DNA of 64,000 bases from an uncultured Sutterella sp. Lineage in GTDB: Bacteria; Pseudomonadota; Gammaproteobacteria; Burkholderiales; Burkholderiaceae_F. A program made the translations under genes and the position numbers. The notes under the pieces are model-generated. The model was not told the origin of the DNA. It saw nothing but the letters and a program-made list of their open reading frames with translations, and made no database searches. Shown here in pieces: positions 8,272 to 17,564 of the stretch. The stretch covers positions 14,651-78,650 of the forward strand of contig CATVXH010000008.1 in assembly GCA_958347955.1 (NCBI GenBank), given 5' to 3'. Numbering within the stretch: position 1 is the stretch's first letter; the number at the start of each line of letters is the position of its first letter.

Positions 8272-9735
8272 TTAGGATCGAGGTTGTTCTGAATCACGCT
8301 CTTGCGCCAGAGCTTCCTTAGGTGTCAACGGTTTGACCGATTGAATACGGTTAAGCATTGCAAGGCGAGTGGTAAGAGGCTGCGCTGATGCCAAAAGTTT
8401 TTGACGCTCTTCGTTTGTCAAGAGGTCTTTATCGGGAATGCTTGTTTTCAAAGGATTAACCTGGCGGTTATTGACGCGCAGTTCATAGTGCAAGTGGGGA
8501 CCTGTGGCTAAACCAGTTGATCCAACATAACCAATAACTTGTCCCCGCTTGACCTTTGTGCCCACTTTCATACCATCGGCAAAACGGGTCATGTGCCCAT
8601 AAAGGGTTGTGCGAGCATCATCGTGTTTGATCATGAGGTAATTGCCAAAGCCGCGTTTATCAAACGAGCGGCGTGAGATGACACCGTCAGCGGCAGCAAA
8701 GATCTTATTGCCGCGAGGGGCGCCGAAATCCGTGCCTTGGTGAGGACGCAAGACCCCTGTAACTGGGTGACGACGCATTGGCATAAAACTGGACGTTACC
8801 CGTGCCCCTTCGACCGGCACGCGGATAAAAGTGGTGCGGTTTGATGTGCCGTCAAGGCTGTAGAAACCACCCTGGCGAGTACCGTCATCGGCCCAGAAGC
8901 TTTCATACGTTTGACCATTGTGTGTGACCGATATCGCCAAAATCTTCCCGTTTCTTACGAAATCTCCCTCGAGAAACTGACGTTCATAAATTACTCGGAA
9001 ATCATCGCCCTTGGCAATTTGAAGACCATTGTTGATCTGGCGTTCGAATGCGATCGGCATTTTTTCAGCGATTTCACTCGGAATGCCTGAGGCTTTGGCG
9101 GATTCAATTAGATTGGTTTCAACCAATCCGGCTCTCATTGCCTGTTGCGTTTCGTAGATGAAAGGGGCCGAATTGATGGTAAAGCGATCGCCTCGTCGGG
9201 TGATGGTTACAACGGAATTCTTTTGGTTTGCGGAGCGTGCTTCCAAAAAGATTTTTAACGATTGAGCCTTCTTGTCGGCAGTGACTTTAGCTTGCACATA
9301 GACACCTTCTCGAGGTGTAGAGAGGGGTTGCGCAAGCGTTTGACCTCGAATAAACCGTTGCAGAGCACTGTCTTCGATATTGAGGCGTGAAAAAATCGCG
9401 CCTAAAGTATCATTGACTCGGATCATCGTAGTGTGCGTTGTTATGGCTGAATGAGTCGTCACAACCGTGATCTGTTCTGCAATGGATGGAATCGGCAAGG
9501 CGGCGGTGATCGGCTCCTGCATATCTCTAAGCATTTGTTCTTCGTCGGAGGGATAGGCAGTGTAGGTGGCAATGGCCACAGAAGCTGGTAAAACGCCGAA
9601 AATGAACCCGAAGGCCAGACGTCTATACGGGCTTTGAGCCACCTTATCCCATGAGCGCGCGCAGCCGCGGGCAATATGGCATAAGCCCTCGCCGACAGAG
9701 CGTAAATTTTTTGCAAGGATGCTGGGCGCAGACAT
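8272..9735 (-). CDS. M23-family murein endopeptidase (MepM-like)
   Basis: 487 residues. A single membrane anchor lies at about residues 40-62 (LAFGFIFGVLPASVAIATYT), followed by an OapA/LysM-like region (~90-140) and a C-terminal LytM domain with zinc ligands in HQGTDFGAP and HLHYELRVN plus GHMTRF. The protein would be anchored in the inner membrane and cut peptide cross-links to allow wall growth. It heads the operon with anmK and is divergent from tyrS, an arrangement conserved in betaproteobacteria. Confidence 0.92.
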   Translation of the reverse strand: MSAPSILAKNLRSVGEGLCHIARGCARSWDKVAQSPYRRLAFGFIFGVLPASVAIATYTAYPSDEEQMLRDMQEPITAALPIPSIAEQITVVTTHSAITTHTTMIRVNDTLGAIFSRLNIEDSALQRFIRGQTLAQPLSTPREGVYVQAKVTADKKAQSLKIFLEARSANQKNSVVTITRRGDRFTINSAPFIYETQQAMRAGLVETNLIESAKASGIPSEIAEKMPIAFERQINNGLQIAKGDDFRVIYERQFLEGDFVRNGKILAISVTHNGQTYESFWADDGTRQGGFYSLDGTSNRTTFIRVPVEGARVTSSFMPMRRHPVTGVLRPHQGTDFGAPRGNKIFAAADGVISRRSFDKRGFGNYLMIKHDDARTTLYGHMTRFADGMKVGTKVKRGQVIGYVGSTGLATGPHLHYELRVNNRQVNPLKTSIPDKDLLTNEERQKLLASAQPLTTRLAMLNRIQSVKPLTPKEALAQERDSEQPRS

Positions 9736-9859
9736 TGAGAATGTGATTGGTTACAATAAGCCGATACGTAATCTGAAAACGGCACTAATTTTACCCGAAT
9801 TACTCCTACTGGCCGATTAAAGATTTCTTTTTTGTGTATTTATTTTGTAAAAAAATCTT

Positions 9860-11098
9860 ATGAATGAACTTGAAAAGAAATATCCCGTTACCGACGAAGT
9901 CCGCGAAGCGATGGCAACGATTAAACGCGGCGTTGACACTTTGCTGATTGAGGCCGATTTGGAACAAAAACTTGCCTGCTCGCAAGCGACGGGAATCCCA
10001 CTGCGCTGTAAATTAGGTTTGGATCCCACGGCCCCAGATATCCATATTGGACACACTGTGGTTTTGAATAAATTGCGGCAGCTTCAGGATTTAGGTCACA
10101 CTGTGATTTTCTTAATCGGTGACTTTACCGCATCCATCGGTGATCCCTCCGGTCGCAACATCACCCGCCCGCCGCTTTCTCGCGAACAGATTGAAGTGAA
10201 TGCCAAAACCTATTTGGATCAAGCAAGCCTTGTGCTGGATCGTGAAAAGACCGAAATCCGTTATAACTCCGAATGGAGCGACAAGATGACGGCAACCGAT
10301 ATGATCAGGCTTGCCTCTCGTTATACACTGGCCCGGTTGCTCGAGCGAGATGATTTTGCCAAACGGTATGCTGAGCAGGCCCCGATTGCAATGCACGAGC
10401 TTCTTTATCCGTTGATGCAGGGTTATGACAGCGTGGCGCTAAAAGCAGATATGGAGCTGGGCGGATCTGATCAGCGCTTTAACCTTTTGGTGGGGCGTGA
10501 GTTGCAACGTCAGTACGATCAGGAGCCACAATGCATTTTGACGATGCCGTTGTTGGTTGGTTTGGACGGCGTCAATAAGATGAGTAAATCCAAGCATAAC
10601 TATATTGGCATTACCGACGCGCCAAATGACATGTTCGGAAAGGTGATGAGTATTTCCGATGAGTTGATGTGGAATTGGTACGATCTGCTGAGTCTTAAGA
10701 GCAATAAAGAAATCGCTACGTTAAAGAGCGAGTGTGAAAACGGTCGGAATCCTCGCGAGGCCAAAGTACTTTTGGCTAAAGAGATTGTTGAACGCTTCCA
10801 CGATGGAAAAGCTGCTGATGCTGCAGAGATTGAGTTCAATAACCGCTTCCGCGGCGGTGAAATGCCCTCCGAAATTCCGGAAGTCAGCGTGGCGGCTCCT
10901 GAAGGAGAAATCGGTATCGGTAAACTCATTAAGGAAGCCGGAATGGTTCCGAGCGTTGGTGAAGCTAATCGCAATGTTGATCAAGGAGGTGTACGGATCA
11001 ACGGTGACCGCGTAACTGACAGAGGCTTAAAACTTAAGGCCGGTACTTACACGATCCAAGTCGGAAAGCGGAAGTGGGCTAAAGTGACAGTTCACTGA
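9860..11098 (+). CDS. tyrS: Tyrosyl-tRNA synthetase
   Basis: 412 residues, class I synthetase. It carries the HIGH motif as [19 protein letters not shown] (~residue 55) and KMSKSK (~residue 237) for ATP binding and tyrosine activation, [20 protein letters not shown] between them, and a C-terminal S4 RNA-binding domain ([13 protein letters not shown]) that recognises tRNA-Tyr. This is the TyrRS-Z subtype. A terminator follows at 11122-11160. Confidence 0.97.
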   Translation: MNELEKKYPVTDEVREAMATIKRGVDTLLIEADLEQKLACSQATGIPLRCKLGLDPTAPDIHIGHTVVLNKLRQLQDLGHTVIFLIGDFTASIGDPSGRNITRPPLSREQIEVNAKTYLDQASLVLDREKTEIRYNSEWSDKMTATDMIRLASRYTLARLLERDDFAKRYAEQAPIAMHELLYPLMQGYDSVALKADMELGGSDQRFNLLVGRELQRQYDQEPQCILTMPLLVGLDGVNKMSKSKHNYIGITDAPNDMFGKVMSISDELMWNWYDLLSLKSNKEIATLKSECENGRNPREAKVLLAKEIVERFHDGKAADAAEIEFNNRFRGGEMPSEIPEVSVAAPEGEIGIGKLIKEAGMVPSVGEANRNVDQGGVRINGDRVTDRGLKLKAGTYTIQVGKRKWAKVTVH

Positions 11099-11121
11099 TT
11101 GTCGGCCGGGTTGAGAGAATA

Positions 11122-11160
11122 GGCTGTGCGAAATTGGAATAATTTCACGCAGCCTTTTTT
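11122..11160 (+). terminator. Terminator of tyrS
   Basis: GGCTGTGCGAAATT pairs with AATTTCACGCAGCC, allowing one wobble and one mismatch, around a 5-nt loop, followed by six T. It ends directly before the dtd ribosome binding site. Confidence 0.7.
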
Positions 11161-11172
11161 GAAGGATTGAAA

Positions 11173-11610
11173 ATGATCGGCTTATTACAACGAGTTCAAA
11201 GCGCATCCGTAACGGTTAATGGACAAGTGATCGGCAGCGCGGGTAAGGGGTTGTTGGTGCTGGTTTGCGCTGAGAAAGGCGATACAGAAGAGCAGTGCGA
11301 GAAGTTGGCAAAGAAGGTGCTCGCCTATCGCATCTTTGAAGATCAAAACGGAAAGATGAATAAGAGCCTTTCAGAGGTTAAAGGAGATATTCTGGTCGTC
11401 TCTCAATTCACACTGGCGGCGGACACAGCAAAAGGATTGCGCCCGAGTTTTACACCGGCGGCGGATCCTGAAACCGGGAAAAAACTTTATGATCATTTTG
11501 TAGAGAAAGTGAGAGAAAGCGGATTGCGTACCGAAACAGGCCAGTTTGGCGCCTATATGCAAGTAGCGCTTGTCAATGATGGACCAGTTACCATTTGGCT
11601 AAAGTGTTAG
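11173..11610 (+). CDS. dtd: D-aminoacyl-tRNA deacylase
   Basis: 145 residues from the ATG at 11173, which has GAAGGA 6 bp upstream; a TTG two codons earlier is in frame but too close to that site. Dtd removes D-amino acids mistakenly attached to tRNA. Diagnostic motifs are the catalytic SQFTLAADT (~residue 78) and the NDGPVT motif (~residue 136) with the Gly-cisPro-type active-site element. It directly follows tyrS, a fitting neighbour because TyrRS is prone to charging D-Tyr. Confidence 0.95.
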   Translation: MIGLLQRVQSASVTVNGQVIGSAGKGLLVLVCAEKGDTEEQCEKLAKKVLAYRIFEDQNGKMNKSLSEVKGDILVVSQFTLAADTAKGLRPSFTPAADPETGKKLYDHFVEKVRESGLRTETGQFGAYMQVALVNDGPVTIWLKC

Positions 11611-11671
11611 TGATTGACAAATTCGATTTTAAGACCAAATAATTGGTAAGGCTTTCAAAGGAGGATTCACA

Positions 11672-12271
11672 ATGAAAATAACCAGTCAGGATTTTGAGCA
11701 TGGTCAATGGATACCGAGTGAATGCGCTTACGGAAAATTGCAGGACGGTCAATTTGCGTTGTCCTCCAATTTAAACCCTCAACTTTCTTGGACCGGAATT
11801 CCTGAAGGAACCCAATCAGTTGTTTTAGCCTGTATAGATCCGGATGTGCCGACTGATCGAAAAGCTCTTAACGAGAGCGGAGAAATTCCTGCTGATCAGC
11901 CTCGCCGTGATTTTGTGCACTGGTTGATTTGGGATATTGATCCTCAAGTTTGTGAATTAAAAAAGGGACAGGCCGACGTAGGCAATGAAAATACCGGCAA
12001 GCGCTTTGCCAAGCCGATCGGTGTTGAGGGTATCAATGACTACACATCGGAGAGTCAAGTGCACCGTGGTTATGATGGTCCGTGTCCCCCGGGATTCGAC
12101 GCACGCATGCACGGTTATGAATTTTGGGTGTTTGCGCTTGATGTGAAAACTTTGGATTTGCCTGATACAGCTCGCTGGGCTCAGGTACGTCAACGCATGG
12201 CTTCACACGTATTGGCGTCAGCCATGATCCAAGGCATCTATAGCCTCAATCCCAGACTTCAGTCTGCCTAA
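11672..12271 (+). CDS. YbhB/YbcL family (PEBP-like) protein
   Basis: 199 residues, somewhat longer than E. coli YbhB. Core PEBP motifs are visible: LNPQLSWTGIPEGTQSVVLACIDPD (anion pocket), FVHWLIWDID and the C-terminal YDGPCPPGFDARMHGYEFWVFALD. Family members bind phosphorylated or anionic ligands; the bacterial function is not established. No signal peptide is seen, so it is cytoplasmic. A good Shine-Dalgarno, AAAGGAGG, precedes the ATG. Confidence 0.9.
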   Translation: MKITSQDFEHGQWIPSECAYGKLQDGQFALSSNLNPQLSWTGIPEGTQSVVLACIDPDVPTDRKALNESGEIPADQPRRDFVHWLIWDIDPQVCELKKGQADVGNENTGKRFAKPIGVEGINDYTSESQVHRGYDGPCPPGFDARMHGYEFWVFALDVKTLDLPDTARWAQVRQRMASHVLASAMIQGIYSLNPRLQSA

Positions 12272-12280
12272 TGAAAAAAA

Positions 12281-12311
12281 CGCTAAAGCATCAATGAAAG
12301 ATGCTTTAGCG
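12281..12311 (-). terminator. Terminator of the 12.3-14.6 kb minus operon
   Basis: A perfect 12-bp stem CGCTAAAGCATC/GATGCTTTAGCG with a 7-nt loop. On the minus strand it is followed by seven U (A-run at 12274-12280). It lies between convergent genes. Confidence 0.8.
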
Positions 12312-12344
12312 CAAAGAGGGTTGCTTGGGGTTAATTTTTTCAGA

Positions 12345-13124
12345 TTATTGTTGAACCTGTTGGGTGACTCGTCTGATGAATGCGTCAATGACGCTTGAGG
12401 CCCGGGGCAGGTTAAATAAGGTATGGGGAGCCTGTGGCAAAAGAACAATTGTTGCGTCCGTATTGTCTTTTAGCGCGTTAACGGCGTTACCTAAAGCGTC
12501 GGGATTGTCCAGGTAGGGGTTTTTAAGGCTGAAATACGGATCTTCCGCACTCATTATGTTAAGTACAGGGCAATCAATCGGAATTTGGGTTCTGTGTTCG
12601 ACAACGTGGTAATTGTTTTCACAGCTCCAAGAAAAAATCATTCGACCGGCTTCTCGGTTTTCTGTTTCATTCTCAAATCGCGCGACACTGACTGCGCCTT
12701 CACTTGTTCCGGCTATGACGAATTTTCCGTCGAAAAAGGGAAGCTCTTTTAAATGAGAAACCGTGTAGGAAAGCTCTGCGTAGCGCAGTGAGTGAATTTG
12801 CTCGTACACTTCTCGGGCAACGGGAGAAGTGTAGGTGATACGGTCTTTGAGTTGCATGGAATCCGGTGCGACAAAAGCATAGCCTTGTTGAGCCAAATGA
12901 TTGGCAAAAATGCGGGTGGCCGGATTGATGCCGGAGCTGCCGTGAATAAAAAGAACAATCGTTTTAGGGCTGACAATCTCCTTTAATTCATCAAGAGTCC
13001 CCTCAAATAAGGAACCGTTGGCTAAAGGCAGAGCGACGTAAGCTTTCTTAAATACGGCTTTAAGGCTTTCAGGAGTGTGAGTGGTGGCGCTTCCTGAGAC
13101 TTTGCCTGTGAGTGTAATAGCCAT
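12345..13124 (-). CDS. Alpha/beta hydrolase of unknown substrate
   Basis: 259 residues with an alpha/beta-hydrolase layout: VLFIHGSSGINP (~residue 56, oxyanion region), nucleophile elbow GTSEG (~residue 137), an acidic residue in NIMSAEDPYFS (~residue 188) and a late histidine in PQAPHTLFN (~residue 236). No secretion signal. It lies 60 bp downstream of the DcuC-like gene on the same strand and probably belongs to its operon, suggesting that it processes an imported or exported ester or acid. That link is inference. Confidence 0.82.
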   Translation of the reverse strand: MAITLTGKVSGSATTHTPESLKAVFKKAYVALPLANGSLFEGTLDELKEIVSPKTIVLFIHGSSGINPATRIFANHLAQQGYAFVAPDSMQLKDRITYTSPVAREVYEQIHSLRYAELSYTVSHLKELPFFDGKFVIAGTSEGAVSVARFENETENREAGRMIFSWSCENNYHVVEHRTQIPIDCPVLNIMSAEDPYFSLKNPYLDNPDALGNAVNALKDNTDATIVLLPQAPHTLFNLPRASSVIDAFIRRVTQQVQQ

Positions 13125-13147
13125 TTTTCTATTTCCTTTTTTCCACT

Positions 13148-13175
13148 CACAAGGGCAGCGTTGACTGCCCTTGTG
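13148..13175. repeat. Perfect 11-bp hairpin between transporter and hydrolase genes
   Basis: CACAAGGGCAG/CTGCCCTTGTG with a 6-nt loop. There is no U-tract on the minus strand, so it is unlikely to be a full terminator. It may stabilise the 3' end of the dcuC-like mRNA or lower expression of the downstream hydrolase. Confidence 0.5.
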
Positions 13176-13184
13176 TTTAAACGG

Positions 13185-14555
13185 TTAGAAGAAAAGTCCG
13201 ACAAAGGTGAGCATGACGATGTAGCCTACCAGACAGGGGATAGCAGTGCGCTTAACCATCGTTAGCGGGTTCACCTTGGCAAAGCCCGCAACAATGATGA
13301 TGACGCCGGCAACGGGAGACATTGCACGCAACATTTCCGCAGCGGTGTGCATCATGACCATCATGGAGATGCCATCAACGCCCATGGCCTGAGCCACATC
13401 GGGAACAATGTGGGCCAAACTTGTGAAAGCGGCCACGCCGGATCCGGTCAAGACCGTCACCAGGCCGATAATGGCCGAGAGAACCACTCCCATGCCGGTG
13501 CTGCTCAAACCGATACCCTGAGCAGAATCAATCAGCAAATCGACGATGCCGACATTTTGGAGGCCTTTTGCAAAGAAGGCGGCGACAAAAATCAAACCGA
13601 CTGTACTGGTTAGAATGTTGCCCATGCCTTTGAACATGGCAAAAGACAAGTCGAATGATTCTTTGACATTGCGGCGAATGAAGAGGTCGAAAAGAAATGC
13701 GATGAACCAACAAATAAACATCGCTGTCGGCACACTCAAGGTGATGCTCTTATAGACCATCTTGTTGAAAATTAAAAGGAAAACAATCGGCATAATGGGG
13801 AAGAGCGCATAAAACGCGGGGGTTTTTTCAAGGCTCTTGCGCTTGCTTTCCAATTCACTCAAGTCAGCGACCTCACCGGTTCCCTCCTTTTTGTCGAAGT
13901 AGTATTGGACAATAACGTGGGCGATTGCCATAGCGATGATGGTGGGCACTGCCATCGGTAATTGATAGCGAACCAAATATTCAATCGGTTCCAGGTGAAC
14001 CAATTGAGCGGCTAAGTTTGCCGTACCGGATGCCGGGGCATAGCCGATGGCCAAGACACTGGCAACAACAGCGGCAGCGGCAAGCGGAGAGCAGCCAACC
14101 CGAATGATCAACGGGTAGACCGTAACGACCATCAACATTGCCAATCCTGCAGCCGATGTGATGACCAGGGACAGGCAGTGGCCGAAGATAAATACCGCGG
14201 CCAAAATCAGGTACGGATTCTTAATGAACGATAATGGCTTTGCGCAAACCGTCACAAAACGATCCGAGGCGCCGATAGCTTGCATGTAAGTGGCGAAGCC
14301 GCCTGAAATCAAAATGATGAAGCCAACGCCAGCCACTTGAGAAGTGCTGATTGATTTCAACAACTCAAACAGGTCAAAGCCTATAAATCCAGTGCTTCCC
14401 TTCGTCATGAGGGCGTCCATGCCACCGAAGAGAGCAAGGATGTTTAATAAAAGACCGCCGATAAAAAGCACCATATTGACTTGGTACTTCTTTACAACTG
14501 CCCAGCCTGTTAGGAACAATACGACGATACCTAGCCAAGGAATCACGTCACTCAT
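13185..14555 (-). CDS. DcuC-family C4-dicarboxylate transporter
   Basis: 456 residues, about 12 membrane segments. The sequence pattern is that of DcuC-type anaerobic C4-dicarboxylate carriers: LISGGFATYMQAIGASDRFV, ITSAAGLAMLMVVTVYPLI, GYAPASGTANLAAQLV and the C-terminal MSPVAGVIIIVAGFAKVNP. DcuC carriers move succinate, fumarate or related acids, mainly in efflux or exchange. Preceded by AGGAGAAAAAA. It is transcribed divergently from a sensor-kinase/regulator pair (14888-17348), which therefore is its likely regulator. A paralogue lies at 57400-58779. The real substrate could also be another acidic metabolite. Confidence 0.88.
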   Translation of the reverse strand: MSDVIPWLGIVVLFLTGWAVVKKYQVNMVLFIGGLLLNILALFGGMDALMTKGSTGFIGFDLFELLKSISTSQVAGVGFIILISGGFATYMQAIGASDRFVTVCAKPLSFIKNPYLILAAVFIFGHCLSLVITSAAGLAMLMVVTVYPLIIRVGCSPLAAAAVVASVLAIGYAPASGTANLAAQLVHLEPIEYLVRYQLPMAVPTIIAMAIAHVIVQYYFDKKEGTGEVADLSELESKRKSLEKTPAFYALFPIMPIVFLLIFNKMVYKSITLSVPTAMFICWFIAFLFDLFIRRNVKESFDLSFAMFKGMGNILTSTVGLIFVAAFFAKGLQNVGIVDLLIDSAQGIGLSSTGMGVVLSAIIGLVTVLTGSGVAAFTSLAHIVPDVAQAMGVDGISMMVMMHTAAEMLRAMSPVAGVIIIVAGFAKVNPLTMVKRTAIPCLVGYIVMLTFVGLFF

Positions 14556-14791
14556 TTTTTTCTCCTAGATAAGGAATTTCGTAAGTAACCGATTTTTCGG
14601 TTGTGTCACCAGAACTAGTGGTTTGGTTTAGAGTATGGCGGCAATTGAGCCATAACAGTCCCAAACCGAAATTTCATCCCGATGAGAGGTGAAGTAATCG
14701 GGTTACCACGATTATCTCGGGGAGAGTTTTCTCTGTCTTTGAACCTTGGTACAAGAACCTCATTTAATCTAGGTAAAAATGCTTAGTATTC

Positions 14792-14816
14792 TTGGCTCTC
14801 TTTGGGAAAACCCTAG
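14792..14816. promoter_or_regulatory. Putative operator: TTGGCTCTCTTTGGGA plus AAAACCCTAG
   Basis: The 332-bp divergent gap (14556-14887) holds AAAACCCTAG at 14807-14816, one of four intergenic copies of AAARCCCTAG in the window. It is preceded by TTGGCTCTCTTTGGGA (14792-14807), which recurs with one change at 61769-61784. Together they also form an imperfect palindrome, TCTCTTTGGG-AAAA-CCCTAGAGA. It lies 72 bp from the kinase start and 252 bp from the transporter start. Confidence 0.5.
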
Positions 14817-14887
14817 AGAAAAAATGGAAGTCTCGGAAGTGCACTATGATTGAAACCAAACAATAATTTCTTATTCAGGTGTTGAAT

Positions 14888-16732
14888 ATGAGCTTTTTTC
14901 CCCGTTTTTTGATTGCGTCATTGATGAGCGTGGTCTTTTGCAGTATTGCTATCAGTGCTTGTGCTCAAGAACGGGAAGCTGTGCTTCATCTGCCGCTTAT
15001 CAAAGAACCAGAGGTAAAAGAAACACTTACTATTGGTATGGTGGTGTCGGATGCTTCAGATATTCAGGAGGGCTTATTGAAGCCAACACTGAAGCATTTG
15101 AAGGAAAGGTTGCCTCAGTACCATTTTGAAATTGTGTCGCTAAATGAGTTTGAAATTTACTTGTCAGCGGTCAATCAGGAGGTGGATTTCTATGTTGCCC
15201 CTAGCGGAACTTTTGCTTATATGCAGGATTCTGGTGGAGCCACTTATTTAGCGACTAGTCAGAACCCCGGAGTAGAAAATCCACAACATGCGGCAGGCGC
15301 CTTGGTCGTGGCGCGCTCGGACGATAAACGTTTAAAACGCTTGACCGATTTGAGAAATAAAACGGTTGCCAGCCGGGGGCGAGAGTCTTTTTTTGGTCTG
15401 CAACTAGTGTTCCACGAGCTTCGTCGGGCGACACAGAGACCGGATCAATTTTCCGATCTGAAACTCGCTCGTCGTGATGGATTGGAAGTTGCTCAAAAAG
15501 TGTTGTCTGGGCAAGCGGATGCGGGGATTCTGAAAACTTGTGAACTCGAATATCTTTATGAACATCATTTGATAGAGAAAGACAGCCTTAAGCCCGTAGG
15601 ATTACGCCAGGAGGTTAATATCGGGTGCATGGCTTCCACGCTGCTTTATCCGGATTTGATTTTTGCCTCGAGCCCACATGTCGCCTCGGAGCTGAATACG
15701 CAGATGGCATCGTTGCTGCTGACAATGCCAAACACATCCCAAGGTTATCGCTGGGCTGTAGCCAATGATTTCAGAGATGTGATTCATGTTGTAAGACGCT
15801 TTATTTCTACCCCTTTGACTCCTGAGGGGTTGCAAAACCAGCTGGCGATTTGGCGATATCGTTATGCGATTTATCTTGGTGTGATCTTATTATTGGGCAG
15901 TGTGTTGTTTGGTTTTGCTGTGAGCAAATTGGTTCAAAGTCGTACACGAGAATTAGTCAGAACGCTTGAACAAAATAAAGAACTCGAAAGCGCTGCAAAA
16001 AAAGATCGAGAAAGGCTCATGCAGTTGGAAAAGGCCGGAATCGTTTCAGAGCTATCGAGCATTATCGCTCATGAGGCCAGACAACCGATCTCTTCGCTCA
16101 TCAATTATTCTAATGGATTGTCGTTTTATTTAAAGGATAGAAAAGATCCGGTTGTCGAAGAAGCCTCGCGGGAAATTACCGCTCAGGCGTTACGAATTTC
16201 TCAGATTGTCGAACGTGTTCGCTCTTACGCCAAACGCAGAGATAGCGTCCATATAGAAACGGACTTGGTGTCCTTGGTCAAAAAAGCGCTTCAAACGATC
16301 AGAGCAAGTGAGGAAATCAATAATGTAGTTTTGGTGCCGAGGTTACCGAGTCAGGCGATTACGTCCTGTGACCCATTTGAAATTGAACTTGTTATTGTTA
16401 ATTTGACAAGAAATGCCCTGCAAGCTGTTGCAAACTTAACTGATGAAGTTGCTTATGTTGAGGTTGGTGTTAGAGCCAGCGAAGACCATTGTAAATGGGA
16501 ACTTTTCGTACGAGACAATGGACCGCTTATTGATTCGGAAAAAATAAAATTGCTGTCCAGACCTGTGCATAGCGAAAAAATCGAAGGGCTAGGTTTGGGA
16601 TTATCAATTTGCCGCGTGATCGCTGAGCGTCACACCACAAGGCTTCAATTCAGCACTGTTGAACCGCACGGTTTGATGGTGACTTTAACCTTTGATAACT
16701 TAAGAGATAAAACTGATGAGATGCGTTGCTAA
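14888..16732 (+). CDS. TtrS-like sensor histidine kinase with PhnD-type periplasmic domain
   Basis: 614 residues from the ATG at 14888, which has AGGTG 6 bp upstream; GTG and TTG codons just before it are in frame but poorly placed. After a signal peptide (ending near ISACA) comes a periplasmic phosphonate/phosphate-type binding domain (~45-290), a transmembrane helix (~328-347), a coiled-coil, then the H-box HEARQP with H395, N-box NLTRNALQ and GLGLGLSICRV ATP-lid. This matches TtrS-like kinases that sense small anions or electron acceptors. It overlaps the response regulator by 17 bp. Confidence 0.92.
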   Translation: MSFFPRFLIASLMSVVFCSIAISACAQEREAVLHLPLIKEPEVKETLTIGMVVSDASDIQEGLLKPTLKHLKERLPQYHFEIVSLNEFEIYLSAVNQEVDFYVAPSGTFAYMQDSGGATYLATSQNPGVENPQHAAGALVVARSDDKRLKRLTDLRNKTVASRGRESFFGLQLVFHELRRATQRPDQFSDLKLARRDGLEVAQKVLSGQADAGILKTCELEYLYEHHLIEKDSLKPVGLRQEVNIGCMASTLLYPDLIFASSPHVASELNTQMASLLLTMPNTSQGYRWAVANDFRDVIHVVRRFISTPLTPEGLQNQLAIWRYRYAIYLGVILLLGSVLFGFAVSKLVQSRTRELVRTLEQNKELESAAKKDRERLMQLEKAGIVSELSSIIAHEARQPISSLINYSNGLSFYLKDRKDPVVEEASREITAQALRISQIVERVRSYAKRRDSVHIETDLVSLVKKALQTIRASEEINNVVLVPRLPSQAITSCDPFEIELVIVNLTRNALQAVANLTDEVAYVEVGVRASEDHCKWELFVRDNGPLIDSEKIKLLSRPVHSEKIEGLGLGLSICRVIAERHTTRLQFSTVEPHGLMVTLTFDNLRDKTDEMRC

Positions 16733-17348
16733 CCCGGAATTGTATCGTCCGCTAGTTCGAATCATTGACGATGAAGAAAGCGTGCGTAATTCGGAAGCTT
16801 TTACATTGAGAGTGGCCGGATTCGAAACAGTTTGCTACTCAAGTGCCGAAGAGTTTTTGCAGAGAGACGATCTTGTTCATCCGGGATGCATTATTTTGGA
16901 TGTTCGTATGCCGGGGATGAGCGGGCCGGAATTACAACGGGAAATTAATGTGCGGGAGATTGATTTGCCGATCATTTTTTTATCGGCTCACGGCAATATC
17001 GGGTTAGCGGTGGACACGCTCAAGAGAGGCGCAAAAGATTTTTATGAAAAACCGGTAGCGCCTGAGGTCCTTCGTGAGACAGTTGGCCGATTGGTGCAGG
17101 AAAATGTCCAGTTCAGACAACAAAAGTATGAAACGCAAACACTTCGTAAATTGTATGAAACGCTGACTAATCGTGAAAAAGTTATTTTGAAGTTGGTCGC
17201 GCAAAATTTATCCAATAAAACTATTGCCGAGCAATTACAGATTCAGGAGCATACCGTCAAGATCCATCGCGGAAACGCCTGTCATAAGCTGAATATCAAA
17301 ACGGTGTTGGATATCCATCATTTCCTAACGAGGATCGGGGAAATTTAG
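16716..17348 (+). CDS. LuxR/FixJ-type response regulator (TtrR-like)
   Basis: 210 residues. Receiver domain ~10-125 with acidic pocket IIDDEE, phospho-acceptor D62 in CIILDVRMPGMSG, switch residue in FLSAHG and the lysine in EKPV. A linker precedes the LuxR HTH (~150-205: LTNREKVILKLVAQNLSNKT, then QEHTVKIHRGN). Its start lies inside the last codons of the kinase gene, indicating translational coupling. The pair probably activates the divergent dicarboxylate carrier and, by shared sites, the 56-62 kb cluster. Confidence 0.93.
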   Translation: MRCVANPELYRPLVRIIDDEESVRNSEAFTLRVAGFETVCYSSAEEFLQRDDLVHPGCIILDVRMPGMSGPELQREINVREIDLPIIFLSAHGNIGLAVDTLKRGAKDFYEKPVAPEVLRETVGRLVQENVQFRQQKYETQTLRKLYETLTNREKVILKLVAQNLSNKTIAEQLQIQEHTVKIHRGNACHKLNIKTVLDIHHFLTRIGEI

Positions 17349-17502
17349 AGGTTCGATTATTTCCCACATTTAGTTTCCTGATTCAAGTTTGAATGATTTG
17401 AAGAATAAGTTGATTTTGATTTTTAAGCACAATTTCTTCCAGGAATAAGAGATTTTTCCCACAGATTGTGCCTTAACGAGTACAATCAGACATGATCGCC
17501 TT

Positions 17503-17518
17503 ATACCATATATTGTGG
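17503..17518 (+). promoter_or_regulatory. Putative NrdR box upstream of nrdR
   Basis: ATACCATATATTGTGG matches 13 of 16 positions of the known NrdR box (acaCwAtATaTwGtgt), 46 bp before nrdR. It suggests autoregulation. A second box at the usual 31-32 bp spacing was not found. Confidence 0.5.
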
Positions 17519-17564
17519 TTTAAGAAATGTTTGGATTTAATGTGTCGAGTAAGGAGCGAAGTGT

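Noticed and set aside
17455..17475. Second NrdR box around CACAGATTGTGCC
   Set aside because: Only about 9 of 16 positions fit and the distance of 47 bp to the first box is out of phase with known pairs.
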